Source: Palaemon carinicauda
Taxonomy: Eukaryota; Arthropoda; Malacostraca; Decapoda; Palaemonidae
Length of the DNA stretch: 64,000 nt
Assembly: GCF_036898095.1 (NCBI RefSeq)
Contig: NC_090744.1
Coordinates: forward strand, 94,739,228-94,803,227
Reading direction: 5' to 3'
Shown piece after piece: positions 29,535 through 41,479 of this stretch. The translations under genes were made by a program, and so were the position numbers. How positions within the stretch are numbered: position 1 is the stretch's first letter; each line of letters opens with the position of its first letter. The notes under the pieces were generated by a model, which ran no database searches, was not told the DNA's origin, and saw only the letters and a list, made by a program, of their open reading frames with translations.

Positions 29535-32032
29535 ATGGAGCATCCTCGTCATTGCCCTGGGCCTGTGGCTGGGAAGTCTTGCGGGCCTTCCTCTCTAAGC
29601 CTGAGGTTGATCCCCACTCCTTGTGCTCCACGTGTAGGGGGAAAGCGTGTTCCTCTACCTTTACGTGCCCGGAGTGTGCTAATTGGTCTGATATCCAGTG
29701 GGTGCTCTTCGGGACGAAGAAGAAGATGCCTAAGGATTCCAGCATTTCTTCGCCTGTAGGTTCGCCAGACGACTCGGTAGACCGTAGAGCCCGTCCTTCT
29801 TCCCCTACCCAGCATGGGGGACGAGGTAAGTCCGTTGCAGGGAAGAGGCCCATTGCCCTTCCCCAAGAGTCTGATATTCCTGTGGGGGAAGTTTCCAGTG
29901 TGGGGCAGGCATGTGTGGGGCCTGAGTGTAGTGCAGAAGTGTGGGTAGGAGGCGAGGGCCTGGTGCCCGCAGGTCCCGTCGCCTCGGAAGATCCAATGTG
30001 GAGTAGGCCGAGTGCCGATACTTCCCCTGCCTCGTGGCGTGTTTTGGGTGCTTCAACCGCCGGGGGAGACACGGAGAAAGGTAGTTCGTCCTCCTCGGAC
30101 CCCGCCACGTGGGTGAAACCAAGGACTCCCTTCAGGTCTCCCGTTAGAGGAGAAGAGGATGTAGATCAATGGCTCTGTAAAGGGCTCGCGCGGTCTCCTC
30201 CAGCTCCCTCGGCTACGCTACCCCCCGTGTTTCTGCAACCGCCCACACCTGAGAAACGACGTGATTTTCCCCCCGCGGTCTTGGACGTGTCGGCCGGTCG
30301 GAGAGCTCCGTCGTCATCGTTGTCATCGGACTCTTCGTCTTCTTCGTTTTCAGAGGACGAAGACAGGAACCTTAGCAAGAGGAAGAGGGAGAAATACCGC
30401 AAGAAGAAAAAGTCTCGTTCCCGCTCGAGGCACGGTAGGAAACGGTCGAAGTCCTTTAAGAAAAAAGCGAAGAGGAGTAAGTCAAAGGACTGGGTGAATG
30501 TCACAGTGCCCCAGAGCGAGCTGTTTAGGTTTTCCACAGCCGCGGCCACTTCCGGGTGGCTCCCAAGAGCCTCGCCTTCGTTGTGTCGCCCTCCTAGCTC
30601 CTCCTTCGGACTAGCCGCCCGGCATGAGGGCTCGAACCGGGACCCCCGTGTAATGTTTAACCCGACGGTAGCCTCCGCCCCTTCTTCCCTTAGGAAGGAT
30701 ATAAGGAGTGTGAAGGAAGGCTTAGCGTCGACCACGGACACCTTGGAGGCCTTCCTTAAGCACCAAGGGCGCCCGTCGGTCCGCATGGATCCCCCATCCA
30801 CGGAGCCCCCCGTGGAACAAGGTACTCCCATGACGGATGCCTTCGTATCCACGGGGCAGCCCATACCACTGGCAGGCTTGGAGGGCGTTGGTACTCCCAT
30901 GACAGATGCCTTCGTCCCCACGGGGCAGCCCATACCACTGGCAGGCTCGTCGGGCGTTGCTTTTCCCACCGTCACGGCGTAACCCCGTACGGAGGAACTG
31001 GTGACGGAAGACCTGGTGGAAGGAGGGGAGTGCTCGACGGACGACATCTCCTCCTACCGTAAGGTTCTAGCCCTTATTCGAAGGCATCACCGGTTGGATG
31101 AGCCCAAGCCCTCAGCTGCAAAGGCCGTACTTTCCGGACTGTCCAGGATGATCGACAGTCCGGTACAACAAAAGCCATCTTTGTCTCTCCCTCTCGCTCA
31201 AGACGTGAAGTTGGGGATGGAGCAGATTGATGGATACTTGGCAGGACTAGCAGAGGCCCCCAGAAGCCAGAGTTCCTCCAAACTTCTTCCGGGCCTGAAA
31301 TCCCAGAAGCGATTTTACGTTCCCGAAGGGCATCGCGGTGGTCCCCGTGCAGTAGAAGCAGCGGTGACCACGCTGAACCAGGGAGCCTCGGAAGACAGGG
31401 CATCCACTGCCCCCGTGTGCTTTTCCCCGTCGGAAGCATCTATGATGGAGGACATGGCTCAGGACCTGGTCTACGTGTCCTCCTGGTTAGATTGGTGGTC
31501 ATGCGCTTTGGTGGGGTTTCAGGCATCACACGACCTCTTCCTCCCAGAAAATCAGGCCATGCTGAGGGATCTTGTTAGCTCTGGGGGCAAAGCTTTTAAG
31601 TTTTTACTGTCCCAGTCTCTGTCGGTGGCTTCAAACTGGGTCCTGAGGAAAAGGGACACAGTACTGAGCAAGCTAGTGCGGAAATTGCCGGACAGGGAAG
31701 CAAGGAGGCTGAGGAATTCCTCCGTGTGGGGGAATGACATTTTCCCCATCAATTTGGTAGAAAATACTATGGAGAAGGTGAGGAAAGTGAAAGAAGCAGA
31801 TCCTAGGCCCCCTCCTATGAGGAAGGCCACGTTTAGAAGAGCCCCAACGGACGTCCCTCACCCCTCATAGGCCACACCCTTGCTGCCCCGAAGAGATCCT
31901 CCTTCAGCCCCTTGGCTCCAAGCCTCGCAGCAGCCCACCCGTAGGACCACGGCAGGCCCTCAGTCAGCCTACAGACCCTCCTACGGTAACGCTAGGAGAG
32001 GTAGATCTGGCCGCTCCTCCAGGAGAAGGTAG
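29535..32032 (+). pseudogene. alpha2 gag: Cys cluster, SR-like basic region, conserved C-terminal domain
   Basis: The likely start is MEHPRHCPGPVAGKSCG (29535), in a different frame from what follows: a one-base loss in a G run near 29583 accounts for it. The main frame then gives DPHSLCSTCRGKACSSTFTC (pattern C-x2-C-x4-C-x5-C-x2-C), a long Ser/Pro/Glu region, a Lys/Arg/Ser-rich stretch at about 30380-30490 (KSRSRSRHGRKRSKS), and a duplicated 26-residue segment around TPMTDAFV (30826-30950). Nonsense codons fall at 30980 (TAA) and 31868 (TAG); the natural end is an Arg-rich tail (RRGRSGRSSRRR) with TAG at 32030. The conserved gag domain (ALIRRHHRLDE... to NWVLRKRDTVLSKL) lies between. Gag would form the RNA-binding particle. 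Confidence 0.85.
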
Positions 32033-32129
32033 GAAGAGAGGCCCCCTACTCCCGTAGGAGCCCCTAGTAGGGGGATGCCTCAGACATTTTTGGCAAGCAT
32101 GGCGGGATCTCGGTGCGGATCCCTGGACG

Positions 32130-33954
32130 GTGACGGTCCTGAAGGAGGGCTACAGACTCCCGTTCCTGGAAGAGCCTCCCCCTCTCATCCCAGCCCAGAG
32201 AGCCGAATGGCTGGTTCCAAAGGACCCCTTGAAGAGGGCAGCGCTACAAGAGGAAGTAGCGTCCATGATTGACAAGGGAGCTTTGGAGACAGTGGAGAAC
32301 CCCGGCCCGGGTTTCTTCAGCAGGCTCTTCCTTGTGGAGAAATCGACAGGAGGGTGGAGGCCAGTCATAGATCTCTCCGCCCTTAACAAGTTCGTCCCAA
32401 AGACGGATTTCAAGATGGATACCCCCAAGACAGTGATTGCAGCCTTGAGGGAGGGGGATTTCCTCATGTCTCTCGACCTCAAGGATCCCTATTTTCAAAT
32501 CCCCGTGCACCCCTCCAGCAGGAAGTTCCTCAGGATCAAGTGGGAGTCCAGTGTCCTGCAGTTCAAAACCCTGTGCTTCGGCCTCTCGACGGCCCCGCAA
32601 GTGTTCACGAGAGTGTTCGCCGCGATCTCGGCGTGGGCACACGAGAAAGGCATACGACTACTCAGGTACCTGGACGACTGGTTGCTGCTTTCTGCCTCAA
32701 GGGAACAACTGAAGGAGCAAGGCGTTATGTTGCTCGACCTCTGCAAGGTGTTAGGGATCACGGTCAACCTAGGGAAGTCCCAGCTAGTCCCCAGCACCAG
32801 GATGACTTACTTGGGGATGGTCCTGGACACCCAGTTAGTAAGGGCCTTCCCCTCAAAGGAGAGGTTAGCCAACCTAGAACGTATCCTTCAACCCTTCCTG
32901 ACGGGACAACCCAGGAGGGCCAAGGACTGGCAGAAGTTACTGGGTCATCTGGTTTCCCTGGAAAAATTAGTACCGCAAGGGAGACTCAGGCTCCGCCCGG
33001 TACAGTGGAATTTAAAGGAGGCGTGGATCCAAGGCAAGGAGCCCCACAAAATAGTCCCATTCCTCCCGAAGACTAGAGAAACCCTTCTTTGGTGGAACAT
33101 CAGGTCAAACACAGAGAAGGGGATCCCCTTCGCCTCCGACCCCCCGGAGATGCTGTTGTTCACGGACGCATCGAAGGAGGGCTGGGGAGCACACCTGCTA
33201 GGAAAATCAGCAAAAGGGCAGTGGTCCAGCGAGGAGGCGTCTCTCCATATAAACATCCTAGAGATGATAGCGGTTCTGAGGGCGTGTCGACAGTTCATAC
33301 ACTTCCTGCGAGGGAACACTGTGGCGTTAATGTGCGACAACGCCACAGTAGTGGCGTATGTAAAGAAGCAGGGAGGCATGAAGTCAAAGGTCCTCTGCGC
33401 CCTAACCACGGAACTGTTGGAGTGGGCCACAGAAAAAGGGATAGAACTGACGGCAGGGTTCATTCCAGGAAAGAGGAACGTGATGGCCGACGGCCTCAGC
33501 AGGGCGGGTCAAGTGATAGGTTCGGAGTGGACCCTACACCCGGAGGTAGCTCGAGCAGTCATCCTACTGTGGGGCTCCCCAGTGATAGACTTGTTCGCCA
33601 CACGTCTGAATGCCCAACTCCCCGTGTTCTGTTCTCCAATCCCAGACCCGTCAGCAGCGTTCGAGGACGCCTTCCAACATCCCTGGGACGGTCTCGATGT
33701 GTACGCCTTCCCTCCCTTCAGTTTGATCAGGCAAGTGTTGAACAGAGTGAGTGTCGTCCAACCTGTCGATGACTTTAGTAGCGCCCTGGTGGCCGGAGAG
33801 AGATTGGTTCACAGACCTAAAGGAATTAGCTCTTCGTCCTCCTTGGCCGCTTCCGGACAGGCCAGACCTCCTGCGACAACCTCACTTTCACAGGTGGCAC
33901 GAAAACCGTCGATCCCTCCGCCTTCACGCGTGGAGGTTATCGAGAAGCTCCTGA
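32130..33954 (+). pseudogene. alpha2 pol: RT, RNase H, methyltransferase-like; one frameshift
   Basis: Pol copies the element RNA. RT motifs in the first frame: FSRLFLVEKSTGGWRPVIDL (63-82), SLDLKDPYFQIPVHP with the first catalytic Asp at 116, FGLSTAPQVFTRV, and YLDDW at 180-184. RNase H motifs follow: LLFTDASKEGWGAH, INILEMIAV, MCDNATVVAYVKK, and ADGLSR. The methyltransferase-like block starts VIDLFATRLN and YAFPPF; near 33748 the frame shifts and continues as TLVAPWWPERDWF in the next frame to TAG at 33954. Similarity to E and B extends upstream of the ATG (to about 32078), so translation probably starts earlier. Without the frameshift the RT and RNase H look complete. Confidence 0.9.
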
Positions 33955-34974
33955 AGAAAGAAGGATACTCATCGAGAACCGCGACAAGGATGTCTGGTTA
34001 TCTACGGCGTTCCTCGGCAGTTGTCTACTAGGCGAAGTGGGCAGTCTTCCTGAAGTGGTGTGCATCCGAAAACATCAGGCCCTTAGGGGCGTCGATCCAG
34101 GACATTGCAGACTTTCTGGTGTACCTGAGAGACGACGTGGGTTCGTCCATCCCGGCCGTCAAAGGAGTTCGAGCAGCCCTAGGTCAAGTCTTCCTCCTTA
34201 GGGGCATTGACTTGGGAGCCTCAAGGCACATCTCAATGCTCATCCGCAGTTTTGAGCAATCATGTCCCCCCTAGGAGGTACGGGTTCCACAGTGGGACTT
34301 AGCAAGAGTTCTCAAGGTTCTGTCAGAGCCGCCCTTCGAACCTCTCAGGGATGTACTAGACAGAGAACTCACCCTTAAAATAGCTTTTCTTTTTGCCCTG
34401 GCCTCGGCGAAGAGAGTTAGCGAGTTACACGGCCTCTCTTACAAGGTCTCACACTCCAAAGGATGGAGGGAAGTTGTCTTTAGGTTCGTCCCTAGTTTTG
34501 TGGCGAAAACGCAGAACTCAGCGTGTTGGGATCCTCGGTTTGAGGGTTTTTCGGTGCCAGCCATCCCTCGATCCAACAACCCGAAGGATCTACGCTTATG
34601 TCCCGTGAGAACTGTAAGAAAATACCTGGAGAAGACTGCAAAATATCGCCCTCAGATCAAAAATTTATTCATCTCAACAGGCCGGGTGAAGAAACCGGTC
34701 TCGAAAAATTCTATCTTTCTGGCTGAGACAAGTGATAAGGAGGGCCTACGAGGCTTGTGGGACTCCTCTCCCTGGAAAACCAAGACCTCATGATATCAGG
34801 GCTCTGAGTACCTCTCTGGCTTTCGAGAAGAACATGGCTGTGGGTAAGATCCTGAAGGCTGGGACCTGGTCTAGACAGTTCACCTTCACGGAACATTATC
34901 TAAAAGATTGTACGAGAAAATCCTTGGACAAGTTTTCTATTGGCCCAATCGTGTCGGCCCTTCAGGAGATCTAA
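33789..34974 (+). pseudogene. alpha2 tyrosine recombinase, broken
   Basis: The N-terminal region (KPSIPPPSRVEVIEKLL) ends at TAG 34029-34031, where B has Gln (VYQAKW). A second stop, TAG at about 34275, again falls at a Gln-type position. Box 1 (ASAKRVSELHGLS) is at about 34410, KTQN...LCPVR around 34510-34610, and the frame is lost near 34712 by a 2-base deletion relative to alpha1. The last part (34732-34974) is open with HDIRALS (H and R) and FTEHYLKD (catalytic Tyr). All four catalytic residues are still encoded, though split over two frames. Confidence 0.9.
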
Positions 34975-35327
34975 GGTCATAGCCCCAGGGTAACCGGGGG
35001 TGTTGATGCCAAGAGACACTAGTTCCTTCCTTAACCTTACCCCCCCCCCCCTTTTTCCTTCCTTCCCCGGATCGAACGGGCCAGGAAGATGTTGAGAAGA
35101 CCTTAATCACTGAAAGGAACACCCTTCAAGAGAACATGTATGGGAATTGGTTTTGAAAAGGTAAGCCATTTAGACACTGAGTGAGTTTTTTGGATAGTTT
35201 TCCCCTACTTTTCGTGCAGTTTTCAAGTGGTCTTAGAATCAAGACCTCCTTAGAGGTTCCCTCTCTCGCGTGCCTCCCCGTCGAATCCTGATTCCTGCAG
35301 GACACTCCCACCTCCTAAAGTGTAAGT
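34975..35327 (+). other. 3' non-coding region of alpha2
   Basis: Includes a C run at 35040-35050 and T-rich sequence; no coding potential recognised. Confidence 0.6.
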
Positions 35328-35424
35328 CTCCTAAGAAGGTAGTTCTAGGTAAGTAACCGTGTTGGAACAAATCACAAATTTTTAAGTAATTTGTATTTTT
35401 CCTAACATACTTACCTAGAACTAG
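35328..35424 (+). repeat. Internal complementary region of alpha2
   Basis: CTCCTAAGAAGGTAGTTCTA...GGAACAAAT is the complement of the left tip (29178-29223) and ACAAATTTTTAAGTAATTTG...CTAGAACTA is the complement of the right tip (35660-35708). They meet at ATC, the complement of the GAT junction triplet. Confidence 0.95.
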
Positions 35425-35490
35425 CTTCGGGTTATGGCCCTCCCATCCTTCCCCGAGAACCTGCAGGATCGAGTAATACCTATTCCAACG

Positions 35491-36034
<544 letters not shown>

Positions 36035-36036
<2 letters not shown>

Positions 36037-36465
36037 ATAAATTTTGCACATTTAGCCATGTTTTTCATATTCCAATAAGCCATATATTTTAAGACATTAA
36101 TGTCTGGATTCTCTTATCGACCTCGGGATCCAGAGTCCCAAAGTGAACCACTCAAAGACCATACCGAACTTTGGTCCAGGAAGCTTGTAATGACAGTGAT
36201 ATATATTTGTACACACTTTCATATATAATAGTAATAGTTTTTGAGATATGTTAGGGGTACTTGTGAAACAAATCCACAACACTTCCTCTAAAGTTTCAGT
36301 TGTCATCCAAAGTTGGACTGTTTTACATTATGATACAATGAATGTTGGCTGAGTATCGAAAAAATCAATTTTATATTTAAATTTTTTTCATTAATGCAAA
36401 ATAATTATTAAGCATTTCACTATTGTTTAGATTGATAGCTCTAGTGTTCTTTTCTGTATTTTCAG
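36035..36465 (+). other. TBP intron 1, right flank
   Basis: AT-rich intron sequence up to the acceptor; no gene or repeat recognised. Confidence 0.7.
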
Positions 36466-36709
36466 AAATATTGTATCAACAGTGAACCTTAGTTGTAGAC
36501 TAGACCTCAAGAAAATTGCTCTTCACGCACGTAATGCAGAATATAATCCAAAACGATTTGCCGCTGTCATCATGAGAATCAGAGAACCTCGAACAACTGC
36601 CCTTATTTTCTCTTCTGGAAAGATGGTTTGCACAGGTGCTAAAAGTGAAGATGATTCCAGACTAGCAGCGAGAAAATATGCGAGAATCGTACAAAAACTA
36701 GGTTTCCCC
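36466..36709 (+). CDS. TBP: TATA-box-binding protein, first saddle repeat exon
   Basis: The 244-nt exon encodes [20 protein letters not shown] through [17 protein letters not shown], i.e. the first of the two symmetrical TBP core repeats that bind the minor groove of TATA DNA. It holds the near-invariant [20 protein letters not shown] and [20 protein letters not shown] segments. [13 protein letters not shown] and SEDDS are the arthropod-type forms. The acceptor is TTTTCAG at 36459-36465, and the donor GTAAGT starts at 36710 after Pro (phase 0). The frame is intact, so the gene is probably functional despite the 7.9-kb intron before it, which contains DIRS element alpha2. Confidence 0.95.
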
Positions 36710-37455
36710 GTAAGTTGTATGTACTGTATAATTTTTCAGTATTTGATGCACATTACTCTTTAGTGATAGGCATTCTAGTGACACCTCATTCAGTTGGTCA
36801 ACTAATATTCTACCAGAACTACCATTAGCGGTTAATATCAAGATATGGAATGAGTGCCCTTCAATCGTTTTCATGGTATGTAAAAGTATATTAGAATGTG
36901 TATTTTAGAAAATAGGAATGTCAGCATGTATCAGAATTATTTTAGCAGTTTTTTGTGGTGAGCATATTTAATGCTGATCAGATTGAAGACATTTTTCTGC
37001 TTTCTTTAAGTTCTTGTTTATGCAAACTTGTTTACAGGTCTAAACTGGGTATTTCATTTTGTGCATTGCAGTCTATAACCAATTAAACAATATTCTTTTA
37101 ATAAGTGATAGTAAACATTTGTGAACAACTATCTTGAACATTTAATAATCTTGATTTCTTATTCAACTTTCAACTATACGTAACGCATCAACTTTATAAA
37201 TGCTATCCAAATAACCGTCCTCTACTAAATTAGAGGATTTCAAGTTTTGACTTTATTCCTCATGCATGTGATGTTTTATGTAAATTGCTGGCTGGTAGTG
37301 TAACCTCTTTTCCTTTCGCTAACTTTTGTTAAATAGTGTGCTATAGATAACTTTTCTATGAATTCTGAGAAGAATTATTGGTTGGGAAATATTCAGGGTC
37401 TCTGTAAATTAGAGTATATAACATGCCAATTTTTCAACTTTTTCTATAAATACAG
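36710..37455 (+). other. TBP intron 2, left flank
   Basis: AT-rich intron sequence between the first saddle exon and the left end of element G; no other feature seen. Confidence 0.7.
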
Positions 37456-37457
37456 AG

Positions 37458-37622
37458 TTGTTCCTTTACAAATACAACCATCATTCTTTATTATAGGAAT
37501 ATAATTACAGTGAAAGTATAGCAGTTAAACTGACTTTCTAACGAGGTGTAAACTACCCTGCAGGCTGCAGTGGGACTACAGCCACCCCTTCAGCTCACTC
37601 AAACCTCAATTGAATTGCAGCT
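37458..37622 (+). repeat. Left inverted terminal repeat of G
   Basis: Shares GCAGTTAAAC, AGGTGTAAAC, ATAGCCACCCC/ACAGCCACCCC and TTGAATTGCAG with the inverted right ITR at about 46040-46177 plus 54070-54160. Confidence 0.75.
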
Positions 37623-37699
37623 GTCGTATAGTGAACTTGTTCTTCTGAACTGGGAATTTTTTGGCAGTTTATGCTTTGCATTAACTTTTTTCTTTTGCT

Positions 37700-40600
37700 T
37701 CCAACATTGTGTTTGTGTGTTAGCAGTTGATTATCATGTGGATATGTACTGGTATCCCGCTGAAGCCCTGCAGGGCAGTCATGAGCAATATTGAGGTGGA
37801 CCCTTATTGGATATGCCGGCTGTTGGAAGCACATGTGCTTTCAGACCTCTCTTTGTGAGGAGTTTAGGGAGTGAAAATCCTCCCAGCATGTGTTGCTTGG
37901 CAGGAGGAAGAAGGCAAAAAAGGGTTTCTTTGCCTTTGGGGTTGTCCTTAAAGTCTTAGATGTTTGTCTGCTTTTTCTTCTCTTGGAACTCTCCCTTTGG
38001 ACTTCCCTTTTGTCCTCAAAGCCTAAGATGTCCTGCCCTGTTTCTTCTTCTCCTGGAACTCCTTTGGACTCTTCCCTTCCATTCTCATCTAAAGGGCGGT
38101 TAGGTAAGACCAATAGTCGATTGACAAGATCAGAGAGTCTCCGCTGTTTCCCCTAGTGAAACGCTGTTACCGCCTAATCTGGGTAGTCCCTCTAATGTGT
38201 CTTTTCTTTCTTTGCAGAGGACAGGCACCTTCTGGCTTCTGTGGCCTTCTTTGGGGATCCCCTTCAAAGGAGAAGTTCCAACGCTTTTTGGAGGCGAAGC
38301 ATCGCTAGTAGGATATCAGCCCGGTGTCTTCCCAGCAGACAGCTCCTGCTCCTGTGAGCGTCTCTGCAGAACTTTTCTCTTTTAAGTATTCGTCTCTTCA
38401 GTCGACTACTCATTCCCTTGGAGGACCTCGCAGCTCTTCAGTGCCTTCCTGCAAGGCTGTTCCTCATCCAGGGCTTGATCCTTCCTCTTTGGTGGAGGGT
38501 GTGAGATCGTTCTCTGGTAGACAGTCTTGGGCGTTCTCTTCGAGATCATCAAGATCTGGTGAACGATTGCCGACTGCACTTTTGCCCGCTCATCGTTCTT
38601 CTAGAGCTTCATTTCAGAGACCTGTTAGCACTTCTCCTTGTGCTGTGTGCAAGGGCCACCCCACCTCTTGTAGTCCCTTGTGGGCTTAGTTGTGCTCATC
38701 TGCCACTTCTGCTGTGCTTTCGCCTTGTCGCACACCTTTGCCTTCTCCCTGCAGATGACGTCAGCGCTCCAGGTCACCCCTGAGGAGTTTCTTACCCTGC
38801 CGGAGAATTCGCAGCCCTCCTTGCCATCGCAGCCAGTGCTTGCCTTTATGCTCCAGGTGCTCTCCTCCTCCACAATCTAGGCAATCTCTGATATACTGTA
38901 CAACCATCCTTCGCCTTGGCGCTATAGGCGCTCATCTCTGGGGTGCTCCTACCATATGTTTCTATCTCGAGTTAGTCGGACTTCACCTTCGCATTCCAGG
39001 CACTCTTCTCCTTAAACGCTCTTACTACGCCTTGCCTTCAAGCCTTGTCTCTCCTCCTTTGCGATCACTCTTTTACCTTCCAGTCGTCAGTCGCCTTTCA
39101 ACTGCAGTCTTGCCCAGTCTTCTCGCTCTTCAATGAGATATCCGCACAAATAACTCAGGTACTCTTTTTGGAGCCCTTCCCTTTCGAAAGGTAAATTACC
39201 TCCTAATCCTGCTTCTCTGTACTTTTCAGATGGTGCTCAATCTTGACATCCTTCCCGTATCATCGAGAAGCTCACTTTAGGTGGCACCATGCATCTGGAA
39301 GAGGCAAATATCTCCTACCTTTCTCTGCCTGCCGCTAGAGCTTTGACCTCGCCTTTCCTGTTGCTAAACACCTCAAAAGCTAGGCCCAGTCTCAAGAAAT
39401 GTCCAAGGGATCAATTCCGGTTAGGCTACACAGTGGAGACTCAAGATCTCAAATGCAAATGGGTTCCTTATAGTTATTACTTGCTAAGCTACAACCCTAG
39501 TTTGTAAAGCAGGATGCTGTAAGCCTAAAGGTTCTAACAGGGAAAATAGCCCATTGAGGAAATGAAATAAGGAAACTAAATAGTGTGCCTGAGTGTACCC
39601 TACCCTCAAGCAAGAGAACTCCTTTCCTAAGACAGTAGAAGACCATGTAACACAGGCTATGGCACTATGCAAGATTAGATTTTTGAGTGTCCTATAGAAG
39701 AGCTGCTTACCATAGCTAAAGAGTCTCTGTTACCCTTATCAAGTGGAAAGTAGCCATTGAACAGTTACAGTGCAGTAGTTAACCCCTTGAGTGAAGAAGA
39801 ATTTTTCAATTATCTTGGTGTTGTCAGGTGTATGAGGAATGCAGATAATGTGTATGTGCAGGCAAACGAAAATGGGCCGTACTAGACAAGGATGCAATGT
39901 ACCGTAATACTATCAGGCTAGTCAAAGGACCCAATGTACCATAATACTATCTGGCTAGTCAAAGGACCCATTAACTCTTTAGCAGTAAGTACTATGTCAA
40001 TGGGTGGCTGGTTCTTTGATCAACCAACTACCCAGTGGTGGAATCTTACAAGCTGATTCCTTGTAGTATGCCCCTCCTCCTCTCACCTCCAAACCTTGAG
40101 ACCCTAGGATTACGTCAAAGTTCTTCTCTCCCGAGCCTGTTGTCACCAAGAGGGAGAGGAAGGACCTAAAGGGTAAACGGAATTCTGCTACAACCAATGA
40201 TCCCAGGCTTCAGGAGCAGATCCAGATTTTTATGGTTAAATACCAGAGCAACAAGCCTGCGTTTTCACAGTCCATCTCTCAGACCTAGGACAGCCAGGAT
40301 TCCTGCTTTTCAGATAGTCAAATGTTTCAGCATGGGATATTCCTTCTCTAAGAAGGAGGAGTTAAAGTCATCCCTCTTAGCTGTACTCCACACTATTCAA
40401 TCGGTCACCTGGATGGGGGAAGCTCTGCCTTCTTCCCTGAAGGGAATAAGATCAGTCTTCGACCTGTTGCCTGTTGTGCGGATTTCCTCCTAGTGCCAAA
40501 CCTACATTGGAACTTCCATGTACAATGCTTGCAATGGATTTTTTCGAGAAGATAGGGGGATCAGGTTTCCAGTGGGAGGGATCCCTTAGTATCTTTGAAC

Positions 40601-41470
40601 TCCTCTCACCTCATTCGTGCCCCAATGCCCAAGCAGAGGAAGTATTACTGCATGCCAGATGCAAACCCCTCTCCTCTTCCTCTAGAATGATCAAGCTGAC
40701 TCCATTGTGCTCTGCAGACAGGCTGTCCTATGTTCCTGTATCCTTCAGTCAGTCATGGGCTGCAAATGTGGAGGCGACAACCATGAACACTTTATAGGCC
40801 TCTTCTTGGATCGACAACTGGTCAGGTACAATTGGTTACCCGGCCAGCATGGAAGACCTGTCGAATGGCAAGAAAAGGAAGGCTCTGAAGAATATCATCC
40901 TGTCGGGATCTAAAGCCATGGAGTACAGTACCTCATGTTTCAGCTGACATCTTGGCAAACTGAATCTTGAAGTGGCGTATGCTGTCTCCGCTGGCCTCCA
41001 CAAGTGGATAGGGAAGCAGGTGGGTATGGACTTAAAGAATATGACTTTGGACCACCCGTCTCTTTCCCCAAGAGGGCATCACTGCGGTAACGGAGAACTG
41101 ACAAAAGAAACAGATGACTCCATAATTCCAGGCCAGTTGGTTGTGCTCCTACTCCCAGCAAATCCTCAGCTAAGGAGACCAGCAGGATGCAGTCCATCCT
41201 CAAGAAGCCTGCCCAGCCTTTTCAGTCTAGACAAGGACACGGCCAATCCAGGGAATGAGGAAAGGGAGAGGAAGAGGTCAACGTTAGGACTGGGGGCTCC
41301 CCCCTCTCGACCAGGTTGGAGATACCTTCAGAGAAATTGGAGGTGGTGGCAGTCTTACCATCCAAGTTCTGCAGTCTGGGTACCTCCTCCTGGTTATCAA
41401 CTCTCCCCATCCTCTAATTCTTCCACTAACAGTATCATTGTCCTACAAGGAAGTCTTAGACAAGCATAAA
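37700..41470 (+). pseudogene. G gag remains
   Basis: A short stretch near 37770 (NIEVDPYWICRLLE) aligns with the DPHTLC start of the gag Cys cluster, but the cluster is lost. Ser/Pro-rich segments (37890-39140) have no intact frame. After the R insertion, 40110-41470 has gag-like blocks (for example FSPEPVVTKRERKDLKGK and KCFSMGYSFSKKEELKSSLL) in shifting frames. I can order them only by position; individual homology to B gag is weak. Confidence 0.45.
39485..40030 (-). repeat. Decapod repeat R, copy 4, inside G
   Basis: Reversed R copy: CTACAACCCTAGTTTGTAAA, GGAAAATAGCCCATTGAGG, AGTGTACCCTACC, and CAGTGCAGTAGTTAACCCC. It interrupts the G gag region. Confidence 0.75.
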
Positions 41471-41479
41471 CCCTCCGTC

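Noticed and set aside
29533..30122. Antisense frames of 105-191 codons over alpha2 gag
   Set aside because: They lie opposite GC-rich gag and have no domain or splice context.
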